Shown: positions 17,726 through 27,900, counted from the first letter of the stretch. The stretch: DNA of 64,000 nt from Phocaeicola plebeius (GCF_003437535.1 NZ_QSQT01000001.1:1-64000); one strand, 5' to 3'. Program-made: numbers and translations. The notes: generated from the letters alone by a model not told the origin.

Positions 17726-19795
17726 TTATTGTTCATTTTCGGCCAGGTAATAATTGTAGAGTGCTTCCTGCGAGCGGAAAGGAGCTTCTTCCGTTTCTTC
17801 ACTCCAGAACAGATTGTCGCCTGCACCGTCTACTATACGTCCCTGCAGGGTATCCTTCAGGCCGTATTCTACAATGCGTTTCATTTCTCCCTTGATGGCT
17901 GAATCGTAGACCGGAGTAATCACTTCAATGCGGTGATCCAGGTTGCGAGGCATCCAGTCGGCAGAACCTAAGTATATCTTTTCTTCTCCTCCGTTGGCGA
18001 AGATGAAAATGCGTGAATGTTCCAGATAGCGGTCGATGATGCCATGAATCCGGATGTGTGTGCTGACATCGGGTACATTGGTAATCAGCGAACAGTTGCC
18101 ACGTACTACCAGGTCAATATCTACGCCTGCTTCCGAAGCTTCATACAGTTTTTCCACCATAATCGGGTCGGTGATGTGATTGATCTTTATCTTGATGTAA
18201 GCAGGTTTTCCGGCTTTCTTGTTCTTTATTTCGTTGTTGATTAGTGTCACAAACTTGTTTTTCATCTCATTAGGTGAAACAAGCAGTTCTTTGAATCGTA
18301 TCTGAGTGTAAGGACGCTCAATGAATTCGAACACCTGATTTACATCCTTCACGATTTTGGGATAAGCTGTCATCAACATGCAGTCTGTGTACATCTTGGC
18401 GTTTCCTTCGTGGAAGTTTCCGGTACTGATACAAGCAATATCCGGTCCACTTTTCATCTCAATGTGTGTAATCTTGGAGTGAACTTTCAAGCCTTCTACA
18501 CCGAAAATCACCTTGATGCCGGCATCCTGCATTTTCTTTGACCAGTTGATGTTGGATGCTTCATCAAAACGAGCCAGCAATTCAATGACTACGGTTACCT
18601 TCTTTCCGTTACGGGCTGCTCCGATAAGGGCCTTTACAACCTTTGATTCCTTTGCCAAACGGTAGAGCGTAATTTTAATGCTGGTTACCTGTTTGCTGAC
18701 AGCTGCTTCCTGAAGCACACGGATGAAGGAGTCGAAATTATGATAAGGCACATGGATAAAGCGGTCTTTTTCCTGAATCTTTTTCAACAGACTCTCTGGT
18801 CCGTCAAGTTCTTTTTTCAGGATAGGAGGCCATTTCGGATATTTCAAGTTGCTGTGTCCACAGTCCGGAAATTTCATTAAGTCCTTGTGGTTCTGGTAAC
18901 GTCCACTTTCAATTACCGTGTCCAGGCTGTCGAGTTCAAGTTTTTTCAACACCCTTTTCAACAGGTCTTTCGGCATGTTGTTATCATAGATTACACGGAG
19001 AGGTTCTCCTTTTTTACGGCTCTTTACCCCTTTTGAAATCTTTTGAAGTGTACCGGTGCGCAAGTCGTTGTCAATTTCCATTTCTGCGTCGCGGGTAAAC
19101 TTAAAGGCATAGGCTTCGTATTTGTCATATCCCAGTCCTTCGAATACCAGTGGAAGACAGCAGCGGATGACGTCGTCCAGATACATCAGGTAACTTTTGT
19201 TTTCATGATCCGGTAGTTGCACAAAACGTCCGCAAATATTTACCGGAAGTTCCAGAAAAGCATAGTCCGCCATCGGCTTGTTGCCGTTCTTGCTTACCTT
19301 TACGGCCAGGTAGATATTTTCATCGTTTTCGTAATCCAATAACTTAACGGCTGAGAACCATACGGGCACAATAAGTCCATTCAGCTTTTCTTTATAGAAA
19401 GACTGGATGAACTGTAGCTGTTCGGGAGTAACTTCCGAATTGGATACAAGATAGATATTTTCTTTTTTCAGATCCTCTGTCACAGTGCTTACAGCTTCTT
19501 CGTAATCCTTTACGTAACGTGCGTTCAGTTTTCCGATTTGCTTAAGCAGTTTTTTGGCTTTTTCTCTTTCCTTGGCAGCCGATTTATCCATGCATTCCGC
19601 AATGCGGCTTTGAGAAGCTACTCTGACACGGAAAAACTCATCCAAGTTGTTGGAATAGATGCCAAGAAAGGCCATTCGTTCCAGCAATGGCACATGACTT
19701 CGGGTTGCTTCCTGCAGGATTCTGCGGTTAAAGTACATCCAACTGATGTCTCTTTCCAAATAAGGCTTTTCTTTTTTTCTATTTCTTGTTACCAT
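17726..19795 (-). CDS. ppk1: Polyphosphate kinase 1
   Basis: 689 aa, normal for PPK1. It transfers the ATP gamma-phosphate to a growing polyphosphate chain via a phosphohistidine. Visible are the N-terminal helical domain (YLERDISWMYFNRRILQEA), the head domain, and the two phospholipase-D-like catalytic halves with GLKVHSKITHIEMK (about 425-438, containing the candidate phosphorylated histidine) and CISTGNFHEGNAKMYTD, then GSADWMPRNLDHRIEVI. It is first gene of a ppk1-ppx pair. Its start codon lies inside a perfect 10-bp inverted repeat that flanks the presumed -7 box. Confidence 0.97.
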   Translation of the reverse strand: MVTRNRKKEKPYLERDISWMYFNRRILQEATRSHVPLLERMAFLGIYSNNLDEFFRVRVASQSRIAECMDKSAAKEREKAKKLLKQIGKLNARYVKDYEEAVSTVTEDLKKENIYLVSNSEVTPEQLQFIQSFYKEKLNGLIVPVWFSAVKLLDYENDENIYLAVKVSKNGNKPMADYAFLELPVNICGRFVQLPDHENKSYLMYLDDVIRCCLPLVFEGLGYDKYEAYAFKFTRDAEMEIDNDLRTGTLQKISKGVKSRKKGEPLRVIYDNNMPKDLLKRVLKKLELDSLDTVIESGRYQNHKDLMKFPDCGHSNLKYPKWPPILKKELDGPESLLKKIQEKDRFIHVPYHNFDSFIRVLQEAAVSKQVTSIKITLYRLAKESKVVKALIGAARNGKKVTVVIELLARFDEASNINWSKKMQDAGIKVIFGVEGLKVHSKITHIEMKSGPDIACISTGNFHEGNAKMYTDCMLMTAYPKIVKDVNQVFEFIERPYTQIRFKELLVSPNEMKNKFVTLINNEIKNKKAGKPAYIKIKINHITDPIMVEKLYEASEAGVDIDLVVRGNCSLITNVPDVSTHIRIHGIIDRYLEHSRIFIFANGGEEKIYLGSADWMPRNLDHRIEVITPVYDSAIKGEMKRIVEYGLKDTLQGRIVDGAGDNLFWSEETEEAPFRSQEALYNYYLAENEQ

Positions 19796-19830
19796 AAAAT
19801 CACTTTTTTTGCAAAGAAAATGATTTTATG
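19793..19830 (-). promoter_or_regulatory. ppk1 promoter framed by a 10-bp inverted repeat
   Basis: CATAAAATCA (19793-19802, including the ppk1 start codon) and TGATTTTATG (19821-19830) are perfect inverted repeats 18 bp apart. Between them lies a -7-like TTTCTTTG (19812-19819, minus). A DNA-binding regulator covering both arms would block the promoter. Confidence 0.5.
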
Positions 19831-19866
19831 TTACAATATGATTTCAGAACGATTATTTAGATTTTT

Positions 19867-20985
19867 TTACACAAACTCCTCTACCAGATACATTCCTTGC
19901 AGGGTATTTTGCGGAGCAAATCGCTCTATTTCATTCAATATGATGTATTCTGCCGATTTCACCCATTCCACAAACAGACGGTTGGGTTTGTAGTTTTGAG
20001 AGAAACGCAGTAAGTTACTCAAGTTAAAATTGTGATCGATGATGCCTGCTCCGTTCTGCATGGCATCGAAAGCATTACACTCTTGTTCAATATGTGCCGG
20101 TACCATCAGGATGGGTTTTCCTAAATACATGGCTTCGCATACCGATTCGAATCCTGCCGTGCTGGCGTATGCTTTGCAACCTGCCATCTGGCGAAGAAAC
20201 TCTATATCGTCAAGCTGGTAGAAAGAAAGCGTGGAATCTATTTTTTTCACAGGTTCTTCTTCCCAGTGGTCCCAGAAAAAGCGGAGAGGAGTATCCGGAT
20301 GTTTTTTATGCCAGTTCAGAATATTTTCAGAGAATCCCGCATTCAGCATATATCCATGGATGTAATCACCTGGTTTGCTTTCCTGAAGCAGTACATCTTG
20401 TCGCAATAAAGGAGGAACCACACTGATGTGCTGATGATTGTCTTCCGGCATGGAGCGGAAGGAGAGGGCCAGTTTTTGTGAGGAACCTAATGCAGTCAGT
20501 CGCGTAAAGAAATTCAGGAAAAACAGGCTGCATTTGTTCTTTTTGGGTAATTTGAATTGGTTGTGAAGGAACAGGTACTGATGGCCGATACAGATTTGAG
20601 GTACTGCCGGACGGAAAAAGAAATAAGTCAATCCTGTTAATAATTCATAGAAGTTGATGACCAGTTCGGCACCGGTTTCTTTGATATGTCGGTTAATATA
20701 GCATATACTTTCTGCATATTCCGGCACTTTTAACAAGTTATATAAGATGCTTCGTGTCAGGTTTACCCGTTTGTTGGCATGGGTAGGCAGGAAATTCGGG
20801 CTGATAAACTGTTTGACAGGCGCCTGAATGTTCCGGATAAAAAATCCTGGAAGTCGTCTGGATTCACTTTTTCCGACGAGTACTTCTACCACTTCGTGTC
20901 CGTTGCTTCTAAGCAGTTTCTCCATCGAGATGGCTTGCGTGAGGTGTCCTCTTCCTTCTCCCTGAACGATAAATAAGATTTTCAT
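19867..20985 (-). CDS. MurG-like GT-B glycosyltransferase
   Basis: 372 aa. The N-terminus has MKILFIVQGEGRGHLTQAISMEKLL, of which GEGRGHLTQ (9-17) is the loop of GT-B enzymes such as MurG and diacylglycerol glucosyltransferases. The C-terminal half has the donor-site pattern STAGFESVCEAMYLGKPILMVP near residues 285-306. It is likely a cytoplasmic transferase acting on a lipid or cell-envelope acceptor. The product is unknown. Its start overlaps the stop of the upstream metallophosphoesterase gene by 4 bp (ATGA), which implies translational coupling and a shared envelope pathway. Confidence 0.85.
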   Translation of the reverse strand: MKILFIVQGEGRGHLTQAISMEKLLRSNGHEVVEVLVGKSESRRLPGFFIRNIQAPVKQFISPNFLPTHANKRVNLTRSILYNLLKVPEYAESICYINRHIKETGAELVINFYELLTGLTYFFFRPAVPQICIGHQYLFLHNQFKLPKKNKCSLFFLNFFTRLTALGSSQKLALSFRSMPEDNHQHISVVPPLLRQDVLLQESKPGDYIHGYMLNAGFSENILNWHKKHPDTPLRFFWDHWEEEPVKKIDSTLSFYQLDDIEFLRQMAGCKAYASTAGFESVCEAMYLGKPILMVPAHIEQECNAFDAMQNGAGIIDHNFNLSNLLRFSQNYKPNRLFVEWVKSAEYIILNEIERFAPQNTLQGMYLVEEFV

Positions 20986-21791
20986 GATGCGATAGGTATT
21001 AGCGGTATGACATTGTTTTCTTCAGGCTTCGGAGTCTGCTGTTCCAATTCGGTGTAATAGATTACTTTCCATTCCCCATTTTCATCTTCAGTAAGTGCCG
21101 ACATGGTTTCTACCCAGTCGCCTGAGTTCAGGTAGTGTATTTCGTCCATCATTCGGTTCTCCGGGTGATGGATATGGCCGCAGATAACTCCTTCGCACTG
21201 GCGGTTTCTGGCGAAGTCTACCAATACGTTTTCAAAATCAGAAATATAGGATACGGCAGATTTTACTTTCTGCTTGATGGCCTGTGAAAGTGAATAATAA
21301 GGTTTTCCTTTTCTTACGCGATAGCGGTTGTACTGGCTGTTGAGCCACAGCAGGAGCGTATAGCCTATATCTCCCAGTTTGGCCAGCCATTTCATGCTGG
21401 TAGTTACCTTATCGAACACGTCGCCATGTGTTACGAAATAATGCTTTCCATTGCTTTCCAGTATGTAATCTTTTGTAATGGTCAGGTTGGCGAATTGAAG
21501 GGGAGCAAGATTGTCAAGAAAATCGTCATGATTGCCACGTACATAAATGATTTCCGTACCGTGTTTTTCCATCATTTTCATGATGATTTTAAAAAAGTGC
21601 GTGTGTTCCGCTTTCCATTTGCTGATGCCGGATTTCTGCAGATGCCATCCGTCTATGATGTCACCGTTCAGAATCAGTCGTCCGCAGTCTACTCTACTAA
21701 GAAAATCACTGATTTGGTTTACTTTCGAATGGGTAGTTCCCAAATGAATGTCCGACACCACAATGGTCCGGTAATAAGGTCTTTCTTTCAT
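20982..21791 (-). CDS. LpxH-like metallophosphoesterase
   Basis: 269 aa. Calcineurin-like phosphoesterase with the metal-ligand blocks VVSDIHLG (12-19), NGDIIDGW (43-50), VRGNHDDF (79-86), VTHGDVFD (near 118) and CGHIHHPE (near 208). This set is typical of UDP-2,3-diacylglucosamine diphosphatase, which makes lipid X in lipid A synthesis, or of its close paralogues. The C-terminal 40 residues are divergent. It is translationally coupled to the glycosyltransferase downstream. Assignment to LpxH itself is not certain because Bacteroides genomes can carry several such proteins. Confidence 0.82.
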   Translation of the reverse strand: MKERPYYRTIVVSDIHLGTTHSKVNQISDFLSRVDCGRLILNGDIIDGWHLQKSGISKWKAEHTHFFKIIMKMMEKHGTEIIYVRGNHDDFLDNLAPLQFANLTITKDYILESNGKHYFVTHGDVFDKVTTSMKWLAKLGDIGYTLLLWLNSQYNRYRVRKGKPYYSLSQAIKQKVKSAVSYISDFENVLVDFARNRQCEGVICGHIHHPENRMMDEIHYLNSGDWVETMSALTEDENGEWKVIYYTELEQQTPKPEENNVIPLIPIAS

Positions 21792-21894
21792 GCTTCATGT
21801 TTTTCTTAACGCTGTACAAAAGAAGGGAATGTATATTACAAGGGTATGACTGTCAAATGAATAACTTGTTTCAACAGGCGAGGAGACGGAGCAA

Positions 21895-21935
21895 GAAGAA
21901 AGCCATTCCTGCGTCCCACAGAAATGGCTTTTGAG
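21895..21935 (-). terminator. Terminator of the HicB-like gene
   Basis: AAAGCCATT and AATGGCTTT arms around a 15-nt loop, with a T/C-rich tail on the minus strand. Confidence 0.55.
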
Positions 21936-21988
21936 AAATGACTAAATATCGGCAATTTACTTACAATGTGCGTTTTTTCAATATAGTA

Positions 21989-22180
21989 TCAGGCTATATC
22001 CTCCATGTAGAAAATAGAATTGAATTCATTGTAGAATTCTTCTGCCGCGGTTTCCAGGTTTTCCAGCGCTTCTTCTTCGGTTTCACCGTATGCAAAGCAT
22101 TGTTCATGATTGCACAGGTAAGCGTAATATTCACCGTCGGGCGTACATTCTACTACATATTTGTCTGCAACTGTTTCCAT
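21989..22180 (-). CDS. HicB-like small protein without HicA partner
   Basis: 63 aa. The pattern CTPDGEYYAYLCNHEQCFAYGETEEEALENL (its first 20 residues from residue 12) resembles the partial RNase-H fold of HicB antitoxins: a strand pair, a small acidic loop, then the GETEEEAL helix. It lacks the C-terminal DNA-binding domain found in many HicB proteins. No HicA toxin frame is found on either side. An AGGAG ribosome site 5 bp before the ATG is unusual for this group, where Shine-Dalgarno use is low. The function is unknown. Acidic residues dominate the second half. Confidence 0.7.
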   Translation of the reverse strand: METVADKYVVECTPDGEYYAYLCNHEQCFAYGETEEEALENLETAAEEFYNEFNSIFYMEDIA

Positions 22181-22276
22181 AATAATCTCCTTTTTTAAAG
22201 TCTGCCCAAAGGTCCGTGTTTTTTATTACAGAAAAGTTGCTATGTAGTTACGTTTACATGAAGTTACGTGTCTGTA

Positions 22277-22897
22277 TTACAAGTTACAAAATAATGAAAC
22301 GAAGAAAGGTACGCTGAGGTTAATCAGAATACCATGCAGGATGGCCAGCGGAATGGCATCTTTTCCGGAGTATTTGGTGATGGCGGCCAGCAGAATGTCG
22401 GAAGAGCCGATGCCTGCCGCCGAGATGGGAGCCAGACGTCCGAAATGTTTCCGGATGAAAGGTGCACCGACCAGTGCGGTCATTTCACGGAAGATATTGG
22501 CCAGCAAGGCAATTGTTCCTAATTCCGTGGCTACTTGCAGTCCCATGCTCGGTGTCTTGAGCTGTGTGATGAGGACTGATGAAATGGAATAATACGCAAA
22601 TCCGCTGCCTACAGCCATGCAGTCGAATACACTCCACTGGCTCAGAATAAAGCCGGCGATGGCAGAGAAAAGAAACGTACCTGATACTGTGGCAATGGGG
22701 ACGAGCAGCATCTTGAAATTAAATTGCGCGACAAATCCTTTTAAATCTTGATTACCTCCTAAGTTCATTCCTAACAGGAGCATCAATACATAAAGTACTT
22801 TTACTGACATTTCATGAATGTCGAATCCGATGGTATAAAAATAGCCGATGAGGCATCCCATCAGGAAAAATATCAGAATCAAAAGACTACCCTTCAC
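22277..22897 (-). CDS. LysO-type lysine exporter, C-terminal part
   Basis: 206 aa from a GTG that follows AAAGGAG. A longer frame to an ATG at 22933 is possible but would overlap the upstream gene by 47 bp. About seven hydrophobic helices are present. AVGSGFAYYSISSVLITQL and GTIALLANIFREMTALVG are the hallmark stretches of the DUF340/LysO domain, whose E. coli member exports lysine. In E. coli LysO is one chain. Here the N-terminal helices are a separate overlapping gene, and both are needed for a full transporter by inference. Confidence 0.85.
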   Translation of the reverse strand: MKGSLLILIFFLMGCLIGYFYTIGFDIHEMSVKVLYVLMLLLGMNLGGNQDLKGFVAQFNFKMLLVPIATVSGTFLFSAIAGFILSQWSVFDCMAVGSGFAYYSISSVLITQLKTPSMGLQVATELGTIALLANIFREMTALVGAPFIRKHFGRLAPISAAGIGSSDILLAAITKYSGKDAIPLAILHGILINLSVPFFVSLFCNL

Positions 22898-23171
22898 GGT
22901 TTGCTCCTTTCTTAAAGAAAAAGTGAGACACAAGTAGAGCGGCTACAGAGCTTCCCAACAGACTCAGCATGGAGATGATGGCTGCCTGTTGGCAGAAATA
23001 ACTCAGGTTGCCAATGATAAGTTTATTTGTTCCGATAGACAGTCCCAAAATAAAAAGTAACAGACAAACTACGATTTGTATAAGTACGGGTATCTTATGA
23101 ATGCTTTGTTTACGGCGCAAAGGATAGCCTATAAGGACTCCTACAGCCATTATAGAAATAAAAGTGAACAT
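22887..23171 (-). CDS. LysO-type lysine exporter, N-terminal part
   Basis: 94 aa with three hydrophobic helices (MFTFISIMAVGVLIGYPLRR; IVVCLLLFILGLSIGTN; QQAAIISMLSLLGSSVAALL). It corresponds to the N-terminal region of LysO proteins, including the LGLSIGTNK stretch. Its stop overlaps the start of the next gene by 11 bp, so the two chains are translationally coupled. The 47-bp overlap of the frames and the clean conserved helices argue for a natural split rather than damage. Confidence 0.82.
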   Translation of the reverse strand: MFTFISIMAVGVLIGYPLRRKQSIHKIPVLIQIVVCLLLFILGLSIGTNKLIIGNLSYFCQQAAIISMLSLLGSSVAALLVSHFFFKKGANREG

Positions 23172-23825
23172 GAAAAATTGTTGATTATAAAATGAAACAT
23201 AGAAAGTTTTTCTCTCGCCAGGAACCCTTTCTAAGGCACGTTTGTAAAGTTAAATGACCGGATAGACCAGATAATTTTCATACTATACTTTCAAATTATA
23301 AGTTTTTGTGTGGGTGAAATCGTGCGCGAAGGTACGACTTTTCCCTGAAAGTCAGAAATTTTATGCAATAAAAAACTTTATGTATGATAAATAGCTAATA
23401 TTATACGTGTTATTGTTTTAAATTATTGCTTTTTGTATGGTTTTAAATTGGTAGAAATAAGAATGAAAGTATAATTATATATGCCTTATTCTGATTGAGA
23501 ACCTAGAAAAATCTCTATTTTACTATTAAAGTCGTTTCTTCTTCTGTTAAATTGAAACCAAACTAAGGAAAGTAGGATATAAAGTGCTTTTGTGTGAAAT
23601 CTATGTTCCTGAGTTGAAAACATGAAGGTGATAGATATTATATGAAAATCACTTACATCTTTTATCTGCTGTATTATTTCAGATGTATGCGAAGATCTTG
23701 TTTGTATCAAATTATAATAAAATCAGGATATTAAGATGGATTTTGTTTGTTTTTTTATATTAAATAACTAAATTTGTTTTTAGTGATTTTCATTTTCTTA
23801 TCTATTATTTTAAATCGTATTACAG
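23172..23825. other. AT-rich intergenic region without recognised gene
   Basis: 654 bp between the divergent exporter and membrane-protein genes. A TACCTTCG box (near 23330, minus strand) could be the exporter promoter. A 74-codon frame at 23486-23710 (minus) has no recognisable domain and unremarkable composition, so it is not called. No riboswitch consensus or repeat was seen. Confidence 0.5.
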
Positions 23826-24710
23826 ATGGAAACAAAGCAGAAATTTTTGCAGTTACAATTTTGTACGCTGCTTGTAGTGTGTACGTTATTGCCCGATTTG
23901 GGGTCATTAGTGGGGTCATTAATTGGTATGCCAGACTTTGACATTCCGGTGTTCTGTTGCCAAATTATTGGAATTGTGGGAGGTGGATTAGCACTTTATT
24001 CGTTTTATAAGACATTGGGGAAAGAATTACCTGTACCTTTCCTGGGGCTTGCAGGTGGTGGACTTTTTATTGCTTTACTGACTTTGATTCCTAATACACC
24101 TATGTGGCTGGATTATGTGAGTCTGATAGCTTTATTGATAGCTGTATTTATGGCTAAAGGAAGTCTTGGTATTCAATGGAATAATCAGGGAAGTCAAGGG
24201 GCTTATTTTATCTTGTTAGCTATTTTGCTGCACGTGTATGACAGTATTGGAGATAATACATTGACAGCTATAGCTGCTTTGTTAGGATTGATTCTTTATC
24301 TGGTAGGACTGGGTAAGTTAAAAGCAAATCTTGATGCAGATGGAGCTAAGGGAGCTTCTCGTTTGAAAATTGCTGTAATCTTAGGAATTGTAGCTGTGGT
24401 ATTTGGTTGGATTCCATTATTGGGAGGCATTATTGCCGGCATTTTGCTGATAATTGGTTTCATTTTCGAGTTCTTAGGATACGGCTCAATGAAACAGTCG
24501 GCTTCATTAGGAGCAGATGGTCAGAAAGGAGCTGGTTATTTGCGTAACAGTATGATTGTTTTATTGGTGGGAGCTTTTATTGACCTGTTTCCTTTAACAG
24601 GACTTATAGTGGGACTTATTTCATTGGTAGCACTTTGGCTTGTATTTAAAGGCTGGAATCTTATCCTTTTAGGAATGGAGGTTGAAAAGGAAGCTGAAAT
24701 TGAAAATTGA
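23826..24710 (+). CDS. Multi-helix membrane protein with internal repeat
   Basis: 294 aa, about nine hydrophobic segments and short loops. I do not recognise the family. The segments GLGKLKANLDADGAKGASRL (near 159) and GYGSMKQSASLGADGQKGAG (near 218) are similar in pattern. Each follows a helix and precedes another helix with GGIIAG or GLIVGL, indicating a duplicated unit with a DADGAKGA-like soluble loop. It is likely an inner-membrane protein of unknown function. It is monocistronic with a strong terminator. Confidence 0.7.
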   Translation: METKQKFLQLQFCTLLVVCTLLPDLGSLVGSLIGMPDFDIPVFCCQIIGIVGGGLALYSFYKTLGKELPVPFLGLAGGGLFIALLTLIPNTPMWLDYVSLIALLIAVFMAKGSLGIQWNNQGSQGAYFILLAILLHVYDSIGDNTLTAIAALLGLILYLVGLGKLKANLDADGAKGASRLKIAVILGIVAVVFGWIPLLGGIIAGILLIIGFIFEFLGYGSMKQSASLGADGQKGAGYLRNSMIVLLVGAFIDLFPLTGLIVGLISLVALWLVFKGWNLILLGMEVEKEAEIEN

Positions 24711-24731
24711 TAAATATTTAGATAGAAAAAG

Positions 24732-24767
24732 AAAAGCCCTAAGAGATTCTCTTAGGGCTTTTCTTTG
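24732..24767 (+). terminator. Terminator, probably bidirectional
   Basis: AAAAGCCCTAAGAGA and TCTCTTAGGGCTTTT form a 15-bp stem. It lies between the membrane-protein gene and the convergent tRNA-Gln. Confidence 0.9.
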
Positions 24768-24775
24768 ATTGGTTG

Positions 24776-24846
24776 TTGGACTACCAGGATTCGAACCTGG
24801 ACAAACAGAACCAAAACCTGTTGTGCTACCATTACACCATAGTCCA
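24776..24846 (-). tRNA. tRNA-Gln (UUG)
   Basis: 71-nt cloverleaf on the minus strand with acceptor TGGACTA/TAGTCCA, D loop TGTAATGGTAGCA, anticodon loop TTTTGGT giving anticodon UUG, and T arm CCAGGTTCGAATCCTGG. CCA is not encoded. Confidence 0.96.
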
Positions 24847-24877
24847 AACTTCTTGGTGTTTTCCTCAGAAAACGCTG

Positions 24878-24909
24878 CAAAGATAAGCGTTTTTATGAAT
24901 ACCTTCCAA
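24878..24909 (-). promoter_or_regulatory. tRNA-Gln promoter
   Basis: The minus-strand -7 box TATCTTTG (24878-24885) and TTG (24907-24909) are separated by 21 bp, about 35 bp before the mature tRNA 5' end. Confidence 0.7.
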
Positions 24910-24976
24910 ATAATTTCTGACTTTTTTTCTGTTTCTGACGGGAATCCTTACCTTTGTTTGCAAAACAACTTAGCTT

Positions 24977-27900
24977 ATGATGAAAAAAACATTGTGCACA
25001 TTGTTGCTGGGGACTACTTTTGCACATGCTATGGCGGTTACTCCGCTATGGATGCGTGATGTACGTATTTCTCCAGACGGAAAAGAAATTGTATTTTGTT
25101 ATAAGGGCGACATTTACAAAGTGTCTGCCAAGGGTGGAGAAGCAGTACAGCTGACTACACAAGATTCGTATGAGTCGTCACCGGTGTGGTCGCCTGACGG
25201 TAAACAGATTGCTTTTGCCAGCGATCGTTTTGGAAATACAGATGTGTTTGTTATGCCGGCTAATGGAGGTTCTGCCCGCAGACTGACTACGAATTCTGCT
25301 TCGGAAATTCCTTCTGCGTTTACACCGGACGGAAAGTTTATTGTATTTTCTGCAAGCATTCAGGACCCTGCCAGCAGTGCATTGTTCCCGACTTCTGCCA
25401 TGACAGAACTGTATAAGGTTCCTGCCGAGGGTGGAAAAACGGAACAAATTCTGGGTACTCCTGCCGAAATGGTTTGTTTCAATGCGGCAGGCGATAAGTT
25501 CCTGTATCAGGACCGGAAAGGATTTGAAGATGAATGGCGTAAACATCATACTTCTTCTATCACACGTGATGTATGGATGTACGACAGGGCATCGGGCAAG
25601 CATACCAATCTGACCAAGCGGGCAGGAGAGGACCGTAATCCGGTGCTTTCGTCGGATGGCAAGGAGGTTTTCTTCTTGAGTGAACGCAACAAAGGCTCGT
25701 TTAACGTCTATTCTTTCCCGCTGGATAATCCGGAACAGGTAAAACCGCTGACTTCATTCTCTACACATCCGGTGCGCTTCCTTTCTTTGGGAGGTGACGG
25801 TACGCTGTGCTATACCTATAATGGAGAAATTTATACGCAGAAACAAGGCGGAAAGCCAAGTAAGGTGAATGTGTCACTGACACGGGATGACCAGGAAATT
25901 CCGGTTACATTGAGCTATACTCGGGGGGCATCGGAAGCGGTAGCTTCGCCCGACGGTAAGCAGGTGGCTTTCATTGTACGTGGAGAGGTGTTCGTGACTT
26001 CTGTGGAATATGGTACTACCAAACAGATTACGCACACACCTGAAGCAGAAGAAGGACTTTCTTTCGGGGCAGACAACCGTACACTGGTATATGCCAGCGA
26101 ACGCGATGGGAACTGGCAGCTTTATAAGGCGGAAATTGAACGGAAAGAGGATTTGAATTTCCCGAATGCGACATTGATAAAAGAAGAAGTACTGTTGCCT
26201 TCGAAGACTGTGGAACGGATGTATCCTAAGTTCTCACCCGATGGCAAGGAAGTGGCTTTTATTGAGGACCGTATCCGCCTGAAAGTGCTGAATTTGGAAA
26301 CAAATAAGGTACGTCAGATTACCGATGGAAGCACATGGTATGAATTGAGTGGAGGGTTTAATTATGCCTGGTCGCCCGACGGCAAATGGTTTACACTAGA
26401 ATTTATTGGAAACAAGCATGATCCTTACACGGACATTGCCTTGGTCAGTGCAGACGGAAAGGGAGAGTTAGTCAACCTGACGAACAGTGGTTATACAAGC
26501 AGTTCTCCGAAGTGGACAATGGACGGTAATGCCATTTTGTTTACTACAGAGCGTTACGGTATGCGAAATCACGCTTCATGGGGTTCACTGGACGATGTGA
26601 TGATGGTTTTTGTCAATCAGGATGCCTACGACAAGTTCCGCATGAGCAAGGAGGATTATGAACTCCAGAAGGAACTGGAAAAAGAACAGGAAAAAGCTGC
26701 GGACAAGAAAGACGGAAAGAAAGAAGATAAAAAAGAAGATAAGAAAGAGGAAGCCGACAAAGTGAAAGACATCGTGGTGGAACTGGAGGGCATTCAGGAC
26801 CGCATCGTACGTCTGACTCCGAATTCATCGAGCATCGCTTCGGCCATTCTTTCAAAGGATGGAGAAAGTTTGTATTATCTGTCGGCTTTTGAGCGTGGAT
26901 TTGATATGTGGAAGATGGATTTGCGCAAACGGGAAATCAAATTGTTACACAAGATGGGTTCCGGCTGGGCCGATATGGAAATGGATAAGGAAGGAAAAAA
27001 TCTTTTCGTATTAGGTTCAGGCTCCATGCAGAAAATGGATTTGGGCGGTGAGAAGTTGAAGCCTATTTCTTATCGTGCAGAAATGAAGATGGATTTGGCT
27101 GCCGAACGTGCTTATATGTATGATAATATGTGCCGTGAGGAACAGAAGCGTTTTTATGAGGTGAATATGCACGGGGTAGACTGGAAGGCTATGACCGCTA
27201 ATTATCGTCGTTTCCTGCCGCATATCAATAATAAGTATGATTATGCGGAAATGCTGAGTGAATTGCTGGGTGAACTGAACGTATCGCATACAGGTGGCCG
27301 TTATCGTCCGGGAGCAAAAGAAGCAACTGCCAGCTTGGGATTGCTTTATGACTGGAATTATACCGGAAAAGGCATGAAAGTGGACGAAGTGGTGGAAAAA
27401 GGTCCGTTCGACCGGAAAACGACACGGGTAAAACCGGGTGTGGTGATTGAAAAGATTGACGGTCAGCCGGTAGATGCCGATTTCTCTGCTTTGCTGAACG
27501 GAAAGGCAGGCAAGAAGATATTGGTTTCATTCTACGATGCACAATCAAAAGAACGCTGGGATGAGGTGGTGAAGCCTATCAGCGGGGGAACGCTGAGCAG
27601 TCTGCTGTATGAACGTTGGGTAAAACAGCGTGCGGCAGATGTGGATAAATGGTCAAATGGCCGTTTGGGCTATGTACATATCGAATCAATGGACGACGGC
27701 AGCTTCCGTACGGTATATTCCGATATTTTGGGTAAATACAACAACCGCGAAGGTATTGTGATTGATACCCGTTTCAACGGAGGAGGTCGTTTGCATGAAG
27801 ATATTGAAGTGCTGTTCAGTGGTCAGAAGTATTTGACACAGGTGATTCGTGGTCGTGAAGCATGCGACATGCCGAGCCGTCGCTGGAACAAGCCTTCTAT

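Noticed and set aside
21800..22276. HicA toxin next to the HicB-like gene
   Set aside because: No frame of 50-70 codons with a HicA pattern on either strand.
23172..23400. Lysine riboswitch upstream of the LysO genes
   Set aside because: The conserved lysine-aptamer words are not found.
23486..23710. 74-codon frame on the minus strand
   Set aside because: No domain, poor start context and AT-rich composition. Probably a chance frame.
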